From Anadara kagoshimensis (taxonomy: Eukaryota > Mollusca > Bivalvia > Arcoida > Arcidae): 64,000 bases of DNA. A program made the translations under genes and the position numbers. Each line of letters starts with the position of its first letter. Position 1 is the first letter of the stretch. Under the pieces are notes generated by a model. The model did no database searches. It was not told the DNA's origin and saw nothing but the letters and a program-made list of their open reading frames with translations. The DNA lies in assembly GCA_021292105.1 (NCBI GenBank), contig CM037870.1, positions 66,276,018-66,340,017 of the forward strand. The letters are read 5' to 3'. This document shows positions 45,590-57,700 of the stretch, piece after piece.

Positions 45590-45925
45590 TATTCTTTCTA
45601 TATCTGTAACATTGTCCCTAACCCTCTGTATTCTTTCTATATCTGTAACATTGACCCTAACCCTCTGTATTCTTTTTATATCTACAGGTACCATTGACCC
45701 TAACCCTCTGTATTCTTTTTATATCTACAGGTACCATTGACCCTAACCCTCTGTATTCTTTTATATCTACAGGTACCATTGACCCTAACCCTCTGTATTC
45801 TTTCTATATCTGTACCATTGACCCTAACCCTCTGTATTCTTTCTATATCTGTACCATTGACCCTAACCCTCTGTATTCTTTCTATATCTGTAACATTGAC
45901 CCTAACCCTCTGCATTCCTTCTATA
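45590..45925 (-). repeat. Minisatellite, about eight 44-57-bp units
   Basis: Repeats of ccattgaccctaaccctctg then tattctttctatatctgta; some units carry the extra stretch acaggtacc. It is expanded in unit 2 only; unit 1 has a single unit near 41480. Confidence 0.85.
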
Positions 45926-46640
45926 CTGTAACCTTGACCCTGAAGCCGTGACCTTGGTCTATATGATCACCAATATTCCAACATACATGCCTATACAAAA
46001 AGTTAATAGTCAGTGCAGATAATTGACCATTTTGGTTTACTTGTGCATTTGTGAATTTGACTTTTGAACCAATGGCCTTGATCTATGTATGTCATGTCAA
46101 TATCTACAATAAACTGAAAATCCAATCACCTAAAATGTTTTTAAAAAAATAGCAATTTTAATCAAAGATTAAAAACTGGGACATGACCTTGAGCTTTGAT
46201 CTTGACATCAATTCGAAGAAAATAGCAAGACAAGATCAATAGTAAATTCTCCATACAGTACAGCCTTTGTTGAGTTTTACAAATTACGAACTTTACGCAA
46301 AACACGCGTTACATATTCTCGTCCAATTTTCATATTCCCAGTTATATATCCTGAATCAAAATATCCAATCGAAATTTGCTTGCACGTTTTGGTTTCAGAG
46401 AAAAAGATTTTTGGTCTTGTTTGCTATATGCAGTAACGGCAACCATCTTCTTAGGCGTGTCCAAATCCCGAACACAATTTTTAATGCCTGCTACCCAGGC
46501 ATGATAATCACAAAGTTTCATCAAATTTGCTCAAGTAGTTTTGAAGGGAATGATCAAAATGTAAAGTTTATGAATGACGCACGACACACGATGATAGATT
46601 GCAATAGCTCAACTAAGCCCATAGCTCAAATGGGCTGAAA
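45926..46640 (-). mobile_element. Minus-strand relative of the 337-2440 element in unit 2
   Basis: Blocks like those at 41450-42345 (gacatgaccttgagctttga, caatagctcaactaagccca). Confidence 0.55.
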
Positions 46641-46689
46641 ACCATATATATGAGCTACAGTTTTCCCGTGTTCAAAATGGTATTTAACA

Positions 46690-46876
46690 CGTATAGTCCA
46701 ACTTGCCTTAAAGACCACCTCTATATAAGGGCCACTTGCTTTTACAGGTCAGTAAAATTGTATCTAAATTGTTCTTTATTCATGTCATTTGAACCTTATA
46801 TAAGGGCTACCTGCCCATAAAGCCACTTTTACTAGTTCCCTTGAGTTGCCTTCATCAGCAGGATTGACTGTAGTTT
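46690..46876. mobile_element. Small MITE, same site in unit 2
   Basis: Starts tagtccaacttgccttaaag and ends caggattgactgta; its position in the arm matches 42395-42502. Confidence 0.65.
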
Positions 46877-47623
46877 TATTTGTGCAATTGGTATAACTAT
46901 TTATAAGTCGGTTTACACTTTCTCAAGTGTTTCCATTTGGGAGAAGTGAATTGTATACAAGCATGCTTTTTTTCTTTATTGGTTCATGTTAGGAACTGTG
47001 TGTGGTTTTGTTCTCTTTCAAACATTGAATCCTGTTCTGCATTGCTTTCTGAATCATTCCTGAAACAACCAGTGAAGATTTAATCGAGAAAGACGTTCGA
47101 TCTAAAGTTATAACGAAGAGTGTGCTCTGTCAATTGCGAATCATATTAAACGGAAAGCGTAACATGTCTTCACGTAAAGCATAACACAGATGGTCGGAAA
47201 GCGTAACAGTTATGCCACTCCGCTTAAACGAAACATGAAATTTGGCTTAAAAGCAGAGTAAAGCTTCTGTCTTCGCAAGTTTATGAAAGTATAGACATTT
47301 CTTGAGAATTTTGAGTAGAAACATCATTTGAATCCAAAACCGCTTTATTAAAATCAGCTGCTAAACAAAAAGGCCTGTCAAAAATGAAAATGTTTCAGGT
47401 ACGTGAAAAATATCAATAATTCTTGCAAGATTTTATATGAGGCAGTTAAATACCATCAAATATAATGCGAATAACCTTTTGCTTTCTGTTAAAGTTTCGT
47501 TTTTGTGAAGTTATATGAAAAACCGGAATACTCCGACGTAAATGAAATACGGTGTATCAGGATTACCCCCGTGACGGAATTTGCAATTTTGCTCTCGTAA
47601 AGAAAGAATCAATTGTAAATATA

Positions 47624-47778
47624 AGAATTGACTGTCATTTTTTCCTGGTTCATCAAGTAATGAACCAGATTTTAAAACTAGCAAATCTAAAAAGAACTGC
47701 TTTGCAGTTCATCAGATTTGCTAGTTTTAAAATCTGGTTCATTACTTGATGAACCAGTAAAAAAAGACAGTCAATTCT
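47624..47778. mobile_element. 155-bp hairpin MITE
   Basis: The arm agaattgactgtcatttttt, ctggttcatcaagtaatga, gattttaaaactagcaaatc is mirrored almost perfectly to gacagtcaattct. It is related to 14232-14358. Confidence 0.85.
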
Positions 47779-48027
47779 AAAATAAAATAGAACTTCATAA
47801 TTGCTTTATTCTATGTTAATTTCTAAACTACAAATACATGTGGATACAAAGACAATCAACTTACAAGTAACCTGGTATAACCCAAAGAGATAAAATATAA
47901 TACACAGACAAAGGTCTGCCCTCTCTATCTACAAAGTCTGCATTCTGTTGATAAGTTTCTTGTAATAACTGTCGCCAACATGGTCATCTTGTTTATATCA
48001 TTATATACAGTAATACTACAAACTCAA

Positions 48028-48190
48028 TAACAAATTAAAATGCAACAAATATTTTTAAAATTCTTAAATTATCCCTTCCTGCTTTATCTTTATTTATAAA
48101 TATTTACACTCATAATTATACCCCTCTTTCACGTTTTTTAACAAAATAGTTTTTACTTGAATTTTCCTACCTAGATGACCCTTAAGGTAC
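48028..48190. mobile_element. Fragment of the cctaag-type element
   Basis: Matches the interior of 4078-4660 (atgcaacaaatattt, ccctctttcacgtttt) and ends tagatgacccttaagg. Confidence 0.5.
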
Positions 48191-48263
48191 TTGAAGCAGA
48201 TACAAGGCTGATGCTGATGTTGGAAAAAAATAAAAACAACTATGAGTTTCTTTTTTCTCCAAT

Positions 48264-48269
48264 TTTATT
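48264..48269 (-). terminator. Polyadenylation signal of the minus-strand gene
   Basis: AATAAA on the minus strand, 119 nt after the TGA. A second AATAAA on the same strand is at 48094-48089. Confidence 0.5.
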
Positions 48270-48387
48270 ATGAAATACCCCAACCTACTCAATTTTTCAA
48301 ATAGCTTGGCAATTTAAAAGTTAAATATTATGTACACGTATAAAAACTCTTTTTTGATATTGCTAAACCATTCTGGGTCATCATCTT

Positions 48388-48444
48388 TCATACATACATC
48401 ATTTCTCTCATATTGGTATCTTCAAAAGTACTGCCTTTGTAAAG
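48388..48444 (-). CDS. Unrecognised gene, exon 8 with stop
   Basis: Acceptor tttaatttcag. It encodes LYKGSTFEDTNMREMMYV followed by TGA at 48390-48388. Confidence 0.75.
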   Translation of the reverse strand, partial: LYKGSTFEDTNMREMMYV

Positions 48445-51400
48445 CTGAAATTAAACATAAGGTGTGTATGAACATAAAATCTGTTTGACAACAACATATA
48501 TATGACAATGTTTAATCAAAATGTTTTCAACTGGAAAGTAGGGGAAACAGGAGTGCCAAGGGAAACCAACAAACCTTAGCAAGTGAATAGCTATTTACCT
48601 TAAAGGTGCAGTACAGGAGTTTGTGCAAATACTTCTGATCTGTTTTGTATAACATGCACTTATGACAATTTTTTACATTTTAAAAGAATTCATCAGCACC
48701 AGGGGTAGAAATGAATTTGCAAGTTCATATTATATATGCAGTATAAATCATAGTGTTGAAAACTGTTATTTTAATGAAAATTTTCTAAGTTCAAGTCCCA
48801 TAATTTCATAAAAAATCAGTGAACTGGAACAAAGTTGCATTAGATCTATAACTTGAGATGGAAGATCCACATACCAAATATTAGTTGTTCAATATCTGCA
48901 AGCTATAGAAAATAAGAGGCCCCACGAGCCTTTACGGTCACCTTCAGGTCACTGTGACCTAGAAGATAGATGCAGTTCAATCAGCTTTGCAAACTTGACA
49001 AACCTTAATGCTCTGAAACTATTTATCAAGTTTAAATCCTCTAAAACTTTTGCTTCATGGAAGTAAGTTGTTTTAGGGTTTCACCACTTTAGGTCTCCAT
49101 AACCTTGAATGCAAGTCAAGGTCAACCAGCTTCAAACACTTTGTAGAGCTTCATGCCCTGGTCTTAGATATGGAGTTTCAAGCTTCTTGGACTTATGGTT
49201 CATGACAAAGAAGATGGTTTAAGATTTTACTTTAGATAACTGTGACCTTGAATATAAGACAAAGTCAACAAGCTTCGTGAACTGTGACCTTGAATATAAG
49301 ACAAAGTCAACAAGCTTCGTGAACTGTGACCTTGAATATAAGACAAAGTCAACAAGCTTTGTGAACTGTGACCTTGAATATAAGACAAAGTCAACAAGCT
49401 TTGTGAACTGTGACCTTGAATATAAGACAAAGTCAACAAGCTTTGTGAACTGTGACCTTGAATATAAGACAAAGTCAACAAGCTTTGTGAACTTGGTAGA
49501 CTTTTCCTCCTGATGCTATATATGACATTTTCATATTTAACAATCACCAGCTGACTGGTTCTGGAGAAGAAGATAGAAATGTTAAGTTGTTTACCCTGCA
49601 TGCTGCACAATGACAGACAAACAAGGATCATCTTGAGCAGTTGGCATTTTCATTTAAAGTCCACAGGCCATAGTTTGATGAAAAGTCAATGAACTGGAAC
49701 ATAACTCAAACTTTATTTGTATCCCATGGTGATTGGCGTGCATACCAAATGCTATTTTTTGGGTTTTTTTTTTTGTTTTTTTTATTACTTTAAAAAATAT
49801 ATATAACATACACATCAACAATAAATTGCAAATAAATAAAAACTAATTAATAAATACAGATCTTTGACATTACATATACAAACTATACCTGTTGATTAAA
49901 TAATAACAACAGCAACAAAAATAATGATAATAACGATATCTGCTTTATTGAATATTAGTTTAATATCTGCAGGCATTCAAAAAAATGTCGGGAAAACTAA
50001 TTCCTGCCTCCCTGTCTGCATGTATGCATCACAAAATTGACAGCTGGGTTCAACTTCTTAGCAACTCAAATAAAAGTCAAAGCACTGTTAGCAGGACATG
50101 CAGAATTTATTTGAAATGGTTATCGAATATCAATAATTATTATAAGACAAGTAAATGTGAGTGAAGAAATGCATATAAGTTACTTACAATAGACATGCTT
50201 AGGTCTTTGTCAAATTTCAAATGTGTCCAGTTTGACAATATATCCTGGAATTTTCCTATAGCCTAAAATGACAGACAATTTGTGTAATATACATGAATTT
50301 CTACACCTCAAACTCAGAATCCATACATGTAACCATTAAATATCAGCATTTAACATGAAAATAAAGTGAACACACTCTAAGGTTAAATACAGGCATTTGT
50401 TTACAAAGAGAAAACAAGAAACCAGAATAATTACTGTCCAATCTGCCTTAAAGGACACCTCTATATAAGGGCCACCTGCTTATAAAAGCCAGTAGCATTT
50501 TATCTAAATAAGTCTTCATTCATCATGGTAATTGAACTTATTTATAAAGGCTACCTGTCCATAAAGGCCTCTTTTACTGGTTCCCTTGGGTGGTCTTTAT
50601 AGACAGGTTTGACTAGTAACAACAAAACAGCATAGCTAGAATGTACATCTTGTCCATTTAAACACTTTAACCAAACTTTAAGACTGGAGTCTAATGCTGA
50701 TGTTCATGTCTGTAGCATGATACAGAAACAACTACTGTCCAAGTCTCTGTGTTTGTGATAACCTATTTTTTGAAAAGTTTCATAGAAAATCCATTGGAAT
50801 TGAATAAGGTTTGTTTTTCACAAACCAGGAAAGATCACTATGTGTATCCACATCTATCATAGAAAACCTCTGCATGAAGTACAATGTTGCCACCGTGGGA
50901 ATGTTTTACATCAGTGATTGGGAAGGAAATTTTCACTATTGACCATTTTGTAGTTTATCATAGATTTTCAGAATAGTAATAAGCCATTCCTAATATCTTT
51001 ATTTTTACCACTATGGTGGCTCAGTTGGTAGAGTGACCGCTTCATATGTGGCAGGTTCAAACCCTGGTCATGGCTGACTAAGACTTGAAAAAAGGTAGTG
51101 ACTGTTCTTTTACCAAGCACTCTGCATTCAGAAATGAAAGTCACAGGGTCTTTTAGAAGAGACCTTAAATCCCAAATGCCTGTGTCACAGCAGGCATTGT
51201 ACCTTAAACAACCTTCCTGCATTGCCCTGAGCACACTGCAAAAGAAAAAATTCTGCCATATCACATACAGATGGAGATGTCTGGATATAAGTGAAATATT
51301 CTTGACTAGGACATGATACCCGATTCAACCAATCAATCAACAATAATATCATGAATATCTCCAATGGAAATGTGGTAAACTTCCCTTCCTTGTCAACATT

Positions 51401-51732
51401 CATAAGAATGACAGCTCTTTTTCCACAAAGGAGTTATGCCATACATCAACAATGATATCGCTTATGTAAACATCACAATGCTCAACATGTAAATTTTCCA
51501 TTGCAACAACATTTTCCTTTCTTTTATAAAAATTTTCCCAGCTCACTCCCCCTCTAGTAATCAGGTATGTATGGGCAGTGTTATTTTCGTTTACAGTTAC
51601 AACTCTGCTCAAATACATGAACAGCACTAAATTAAGTTTACTGGAGTTTCTATGAGAATTTTCCATAAATTTACTGTTAAATACCACCATGAAACAAAAA
51701 CGACACTACACAAAGAAGCTTAACTACATGTA

Positions 51733-51779
<47 letters not shown>

Positions 51780-54700
51780 GAACCTACATGTACTTCATCA
51801 CCACATTTTGTTTAGTCAAATTTTTGCTATTATAAAGGGATTTGGTGATAAATTGAAGAAGGCTTATAACGGAAAGTGTACAAACAAGAACTGCAAAATA
51901 GTGTGGTGATGAGCGAGGTGGCAAAGTTATCAATGGGTGTTATATTTAGAGGTTTCACTTCATTTACCTGTTTTGATCCGTCAAATGTGTTAGGTGGTCC
52001 ATTACCAGCTTTCTGTCCTGGTGCTAATAGACAATTACATGGTATTCCCTCAATCTACACAAAAACAAAATCCAAACCATTCAAAAACATTACAGCAAAA
52101 GTAATTTTAAATAAAGTAAATAGGGCACGCAAAGGCAAACAATATTGTCCATAGATTGATTAATATTATATGCAAGGATCAGAAAGAAATGATTCTCTTG
52201 TTCCATATGAAATTTACTGACACTATATCATGATATATATATATATATTATATTCTCGACCATAGGCAAAGGTACATTCATCTCTGACAGGGTGCATAGG
52301 GTAATGTAACCTGTCAAACTCTGTATAATGTTTTTGTCTCCCTTCTCAAATTGGCACTAATTCTGCCTTTTTAACTCCAATTTCTAATGTATTACTGCAT
52401 TTTTTGTGTTTTGTGTACCTTATTACCAGATTAGAATTCTATGATGCACAAGTTACTTCCCTTTTACCACTAAATGATGTGTGCATTAATGCAAATTTAT
52501 GTGCATTGTTCTATGTAACCTGAGAAGTTTACCGATTGCAATTCAAGAAATTTCTTTGAAGGTTGACTACAACTTATATAATTGTGATGACAAACCTTTA
52601 TCATCTGTATAAACATACATAACAATGGGTCTGATATCTTGATGTCTCCAGGTAGTTCTGGGTGCTTTGTTACTGAAACAAAAATACAGTAAGCACATTC
52701 AGGGCTAGTCTGATGAATACTCATAGTTCTTATGCTTTACTCCATTCAAAATTCCTTGACAATGGCGTTCACCACTGTACAATGTGATACTCCCCTAAAG
52801 TTTGTGCAGAACTTTTATTTCCATTAGATATGGAATCATATCAGTTCAACTCTTCCAGTAAAAACAACAATATTCCAGGAATTTGTGATATATACATTTT
52901 TCAAAATTTCCCGTATAAATGTTAAGGGGTAGCAGCAACCCCTATTTTGTGACATTTCTGAACCTTATTTAGTAACATTTCTGAACCTTATTTTGTGACA
53001 TTTCCCCGACAGAATTCCATTTATCCCTGACATTTTAATGCACTTCAAAACAATTGTTGCTAAGTGCAGCAAGATATGACCATTCATGTTTATGCCACTG
53101 AACTATAAGTAAATATGGCAATGATGGCAAAGTACAAACAGATATGAAAATTAAAATAGCATCATGTAAAAGGGAATCAAATATTAAGGCTCTAGGGAGT
53201 AGTCTATAATATGTCTAGTTCTGTTCTGTAGTGTGGGAGGAGTAACCAAACTGGTGAGACCTTAAGAGCCATATTTATCATTACATGTCATTGAACGCAA
53301 AAATATTGATGTTGTTTTCAGAAGAATGCCCTTCTGAAACACTAGAATGAAGACTGACTATGATATATAAATGTGTATCTATTAGTGTACTTACATCTTC
53401 TTGTATTGAAGTAACTTTCATATATTGGTCTGATTTCAAACTCTGACATTTGTAGATCTAGCCTAACTGTTGACAGAAGTACCAATCTTTCCACTTTGCT
53501 AATAATAAATAATTAACATGAAAAAAGTTTCACAATAAGAACAATAGCAACTACAACATATTAGGACCTGACCAAAGTAGTAGTCACCTAAACTGTTAGA
53601 ACATGGTGAATGTTACTTTGACCACCCAGGTCGTAATAATCCCATATCCACCAATATATAAAGACAATAATTGTCTTATTCTGATTTTAGTGAAATCATC
53701 ACAATGATCTCAACTTTGGAAAAAAGCTTGCCAGTTTGCTTGCCAAAGGTCTGTGGTTTTCTTGAGGCACTCTGGTTCACTCCACTGTCCCAGAACTAAC
53801 CATCTTGATATAAATAAAAAAATCTTGACTTTGGTGTAAAACACCATTAATATCCTCCAATCTTATGGGAAAAATGTAATTTTATAATATTTCCTTACAA
53901 GTCATCCAAAGTTTTTGCCAAACCCTTTAAAACTGTTATATTTTAATTTGATGATTTCATGTTATCAATAACATAAGGGTTACCAAAATTATTACATACA
54001 GGATTTAAATACAGTAAAACCCCAGTTCATTGCCATCATTTGTTCATTCAAATGTTGGCAGTTTAAATTTAGAGGAGTCTTGTAAAGTAAAAAGATCAAG
54101 AAATGGATTTTTGGACTTTAGTCGAGTAGGCATTTTATGAACCTAGAAATGTTCATTCCTATGAAGTTTTTTTGATGTTTTGTGTTTCTCTTAGGTCCTT
54201 GAACAAAATTAACTTAGTTGCCCTTTGGGCAAATTTGGGCAACTTGCACAATATACATAAATCCAAAATGGCCACCAAACGCCGAATTGAAGTACATGCT
54301 GCGATATAAAATATCTTCTAATAGCTTGTATCATATCCTTTTAGATGTTTTCAGGTATGAGAAACCCATTTCTGGTGTTCATTTTTACATACAATACACC
54401 TAACACGCACAATAAGCTATAAATTCAAGATGGCCAACGGATGCCATCTTGAAATACTGATTCTATACAAAAGCAAATTTTAATAGGTTCTAATATATCT
54501 TTATAGGGTTATTTAGGCATGTGGAGCTCAATTCTGGCATTAGTTTTACATAGAATATCATAATTTATACAATGACCGATCATATGTGTCAAATAACTAT
54601 TCATCCTGGGATAACAATGGGTAACCTAATTTGGTGTAAAACTTATAATACTCCCTATCTCTAGATCTGCCATATCTTCCACGGGTACACTTATGCGTTT

Positions 54701-57700
54701 ATAACAGATACTGAGTAAGATAACGAGTATATTGCACATGTCCAGCTCCAACAAACTAATTTACTAGTGTGTTTATCAGGTTACAAATAATCTTGGTGGT
54801 AGACAGTACAGGGGTATCCTTTCCTGCAGTCCAGTATAATTTATAAGTGAAACGGTACTGTCGGATCTAGATGTTGCTTAATGGTAAGTTGAGACACTGT
54901 TAGTCAGCCAAATCTAGAATGTGCGCTACCTTTTTACTTATACCAGATTGATGGACCTGGAAGTCTGTAGTCATAGCGTGTGTTTCATAACGGTCATTTG
55001 GAGTGGAAATAGTAGATCAAAACTATCATAAAACCCAAAAATTAACAAACAAACAAACAAAAAATATATGAGTTCTCAAACTCATCATTTGTGGAAGGTT
55101 GCTGTATTATTTGTGACAAATTTAACTGCAGATTTCCGAAACAATAATACTTCATCACATGATGTAATATATCAATGTTCATATAAAATTCGAATCAATT
55201 CACTGCTGGCAAACTTATGATTTAATTTAATAAAAAGTCGAAATGTAGTTTGGTATCCATTCATGCTAATATGTGACTGAATTAACTGTGATGGCAATAA
55301 TTATGCTTTGAAAACTTCTCCGTTGAATACACGCTTAAAATTAAAGAACCTTGGCAAAGTGGAGCTAGCCTTTTCGTTAGATTTAGTAAAGCTGCAATCA
55401 CTAAGAACATATTTTAAATTTGTTATCAAAAGGAGTTGTTCGAGCTTTATTTATGACTATCAAAATGTATGGTTAAGTTGCGCAGCATCGAATATGATAT
55501 ACTGAGTTGCATCTAATAATAAAACCCCTGTTACTCCTTCCCTTGTCTGGTCAAAATTGTTAAATATACCTTTAAATTGTCCTAAATTGTAAAATCAATA
55601 ACAAAAATGAGTTCTTCATCCCTGAAAACATATAAAACGGCATATTACAAGCTATTGTAGAACAATTCCTATGAAAGATAGATTTTCAATATGGCGTCAG
55701 GCAGCCATCTTGGATATATGCAAATTACGTAATTTGCCCAATGTTGCCTGCAGGGCAACTAACCTAATTTTACTCTAGGAACCCTAAGTAACACAAAACA
55801 GCAAAAAAAACATTTCTAGGTTCAAGTATTGAGCATATGGGAGTGTCAACTCGACTACTTGGATATAGTGTAGTGATAAGCAAGGTGGCAAAGTTATTGA
55901 GGGGAACTCTAACAAGGTTTTACTGTATATGTATTCTTCTTTCAAGGTGGCTGGGTGGCTGCGTATCTAAAAGTCTGTGTTAGTGGATTATAGTGATTTT
56001 GATCCACTAGGTTAACATTTGAATCCCATTGGTAAAATCCTAGTGTGAGAAAGTTTTCTTGTTGAATGTTAATGGGGTTTTTTTTGGCACTCCGGTTAAC
56101 TCCATCATCCTTGAACTGAGCAACATGTGATACAAGTGAAATAATCTTGACTGAGGTGTAGAATACTATTACCCCTCCATTGCACTCCACTTTTATAACA
56201 TACCTCTTCAGACACATTTCTATGACTTTATCTGCCACAAAATGACATTTATTAGCAGGAACCACTGTATTTGTTACTATTACAGAGAACTGAAATAACA
56301 ACATACAAAAGAAAAGGCATAAATAGAAAAAACAATGGGGTTTGTTGCTGTACTGAATAATACCCCCTAATGCTTATGCTAAACAATTATTTCTATTGGA
56401 TGTGGAATCATTTTAGTTCTTTTTTCCCATAAAAACAATGTTATTTTGGTAATTGGCAACTTTAATATACTGTATTATATCACATACAAAAATGTTGCAG
56501 GGTGTTGATCATGTGGCACAGCAGTGAACCTCCGAGTGAGGAGAAAATTGAACATGAACTTTTCCAACAGACTGGTTGTCTTTATATGTTATAGAAATTC
56601 CTTTTGCTTAGAACAGTCAACTGGAGGCAAAAGAGGCCTTACAAGACATGTGGTCTTTTTATAAATTATGACTTTTATAGCAGGTTACACTAAAATATTT
56701 AATATAGTTTAAAGAAAGGAGTATAAAAGTGATTTAAATACTAGTATATTTTTGCAGATGTAAAATTGCACAAGGGAAGAGAGGTCAGTTGCCCCTATAG
56801 GGTAAGCACCTGCTGTTAGCTAGCAACACCTGCCATGTGTGAAATTTCAACATTAAATGCAGATGGCATTTTTATAATGTAGTTTAAATTGAGAAAATTT
56901 CCAAAATGTACTGGTACCACAGCAACCAGTTAAAGGATCCAGCAATAAAATACATTCTCACATGCTGTTAGTATGGATTGAATCCTATTATTTTATAACT
57001 CCCTATTGGTGTATAGGATACACTGTTAGTAGGCAATAATATAACAAAGTTCATGTAACATTAAAAAAAAGACATCTCTCATGCAAAATAAAATGAAACA
57101 TCATCACTCTGCAAGTAATATTTATCATATAGACATTTCATTGTTACCAAAAAGTGATGCAAATAAAGCATAGCTTAATTGAATTATATAACCATCACCA
57201 ATAATTTGGAGCTGCACAAACAAAGCATAGCTAGAAGCATTTCACCATCACAAAGAAGCTGAGTGAATAAATCATAGCAAACCATTTTACCATCACCAAG
57301 AAACAAAAAAGATACCTTTTTTTTTTTTTCTTTTTTTTTTTTTTTTTGGGGGGGGGGGGGGGGGGCTATTTTGAGTCAGAAAGTTTGTAGAAGAAATATT
57401 ATAACCTAATATTCTACATATCTAAGACTAAGGATGTGATTATTTTGGTATAAGGGTAGTTTAGACTAAATTAAAATTTAAAATAATTGCTAAAATTTTC
57501 CACAAAGTTTTAAACAGAAAACTGAAACAGAAAGGAGAAAATTTTGGCGGGTTGGACCAGGGATCGAACCCAGGACCTCCGACACTATGGGCAAAAAGCA
57601 CGAGCAGCTGAGCTACATGCACAGACCACTACAAATTTATGTATTCACTACTAAACAGGTGAACTATATACATGTATTATATATCACATGGAATATCCAG

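Larger units (their letters stand above)
43141..47578. mobile_element. Foldback element, unit 2 (tandem duplicate of unit 1)
   Basis: The left arm is 43141-43960 and the right arm 46665-47578 (reverse complement), with the same order of internal parts as unit 1. The small MITE is at the same site in the right arm (46690-46876). The 22-bp iterated motif is at 43582, 43604, 43626 and reversed at 47151, 47173, 47195. Extra insertions at 44337-44733 and 44823-45493 and a longer minisatellite make it larger. Confidence 0.8.

Noticed and set aside
45600..45925. ccctaaccct looking like interstitial telomere repeats
   Set aside because: Only about one and a half telomere units occur per 44-57-bp repeat, so it is a chance part of the minisatellite unit.
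45694..45951. ORFs with a repeated DPNPLYSF-like motif
   Set aside because: Product of the minisatellite at 45590-45925.
49277..49513. Repetitive ORFs on both strands, apparent 14-residue repeat protein
   Set aside because: They come from a 42-bp minisatellite whose period divides by three, which leaves frames open on both strands. No start context or exon signals.
57543..57625. tRNA gene on the minus strand
   Set aside because: Boxes A and B are present, but acceptor and anticodon stems do not form; more likely a SINE head.
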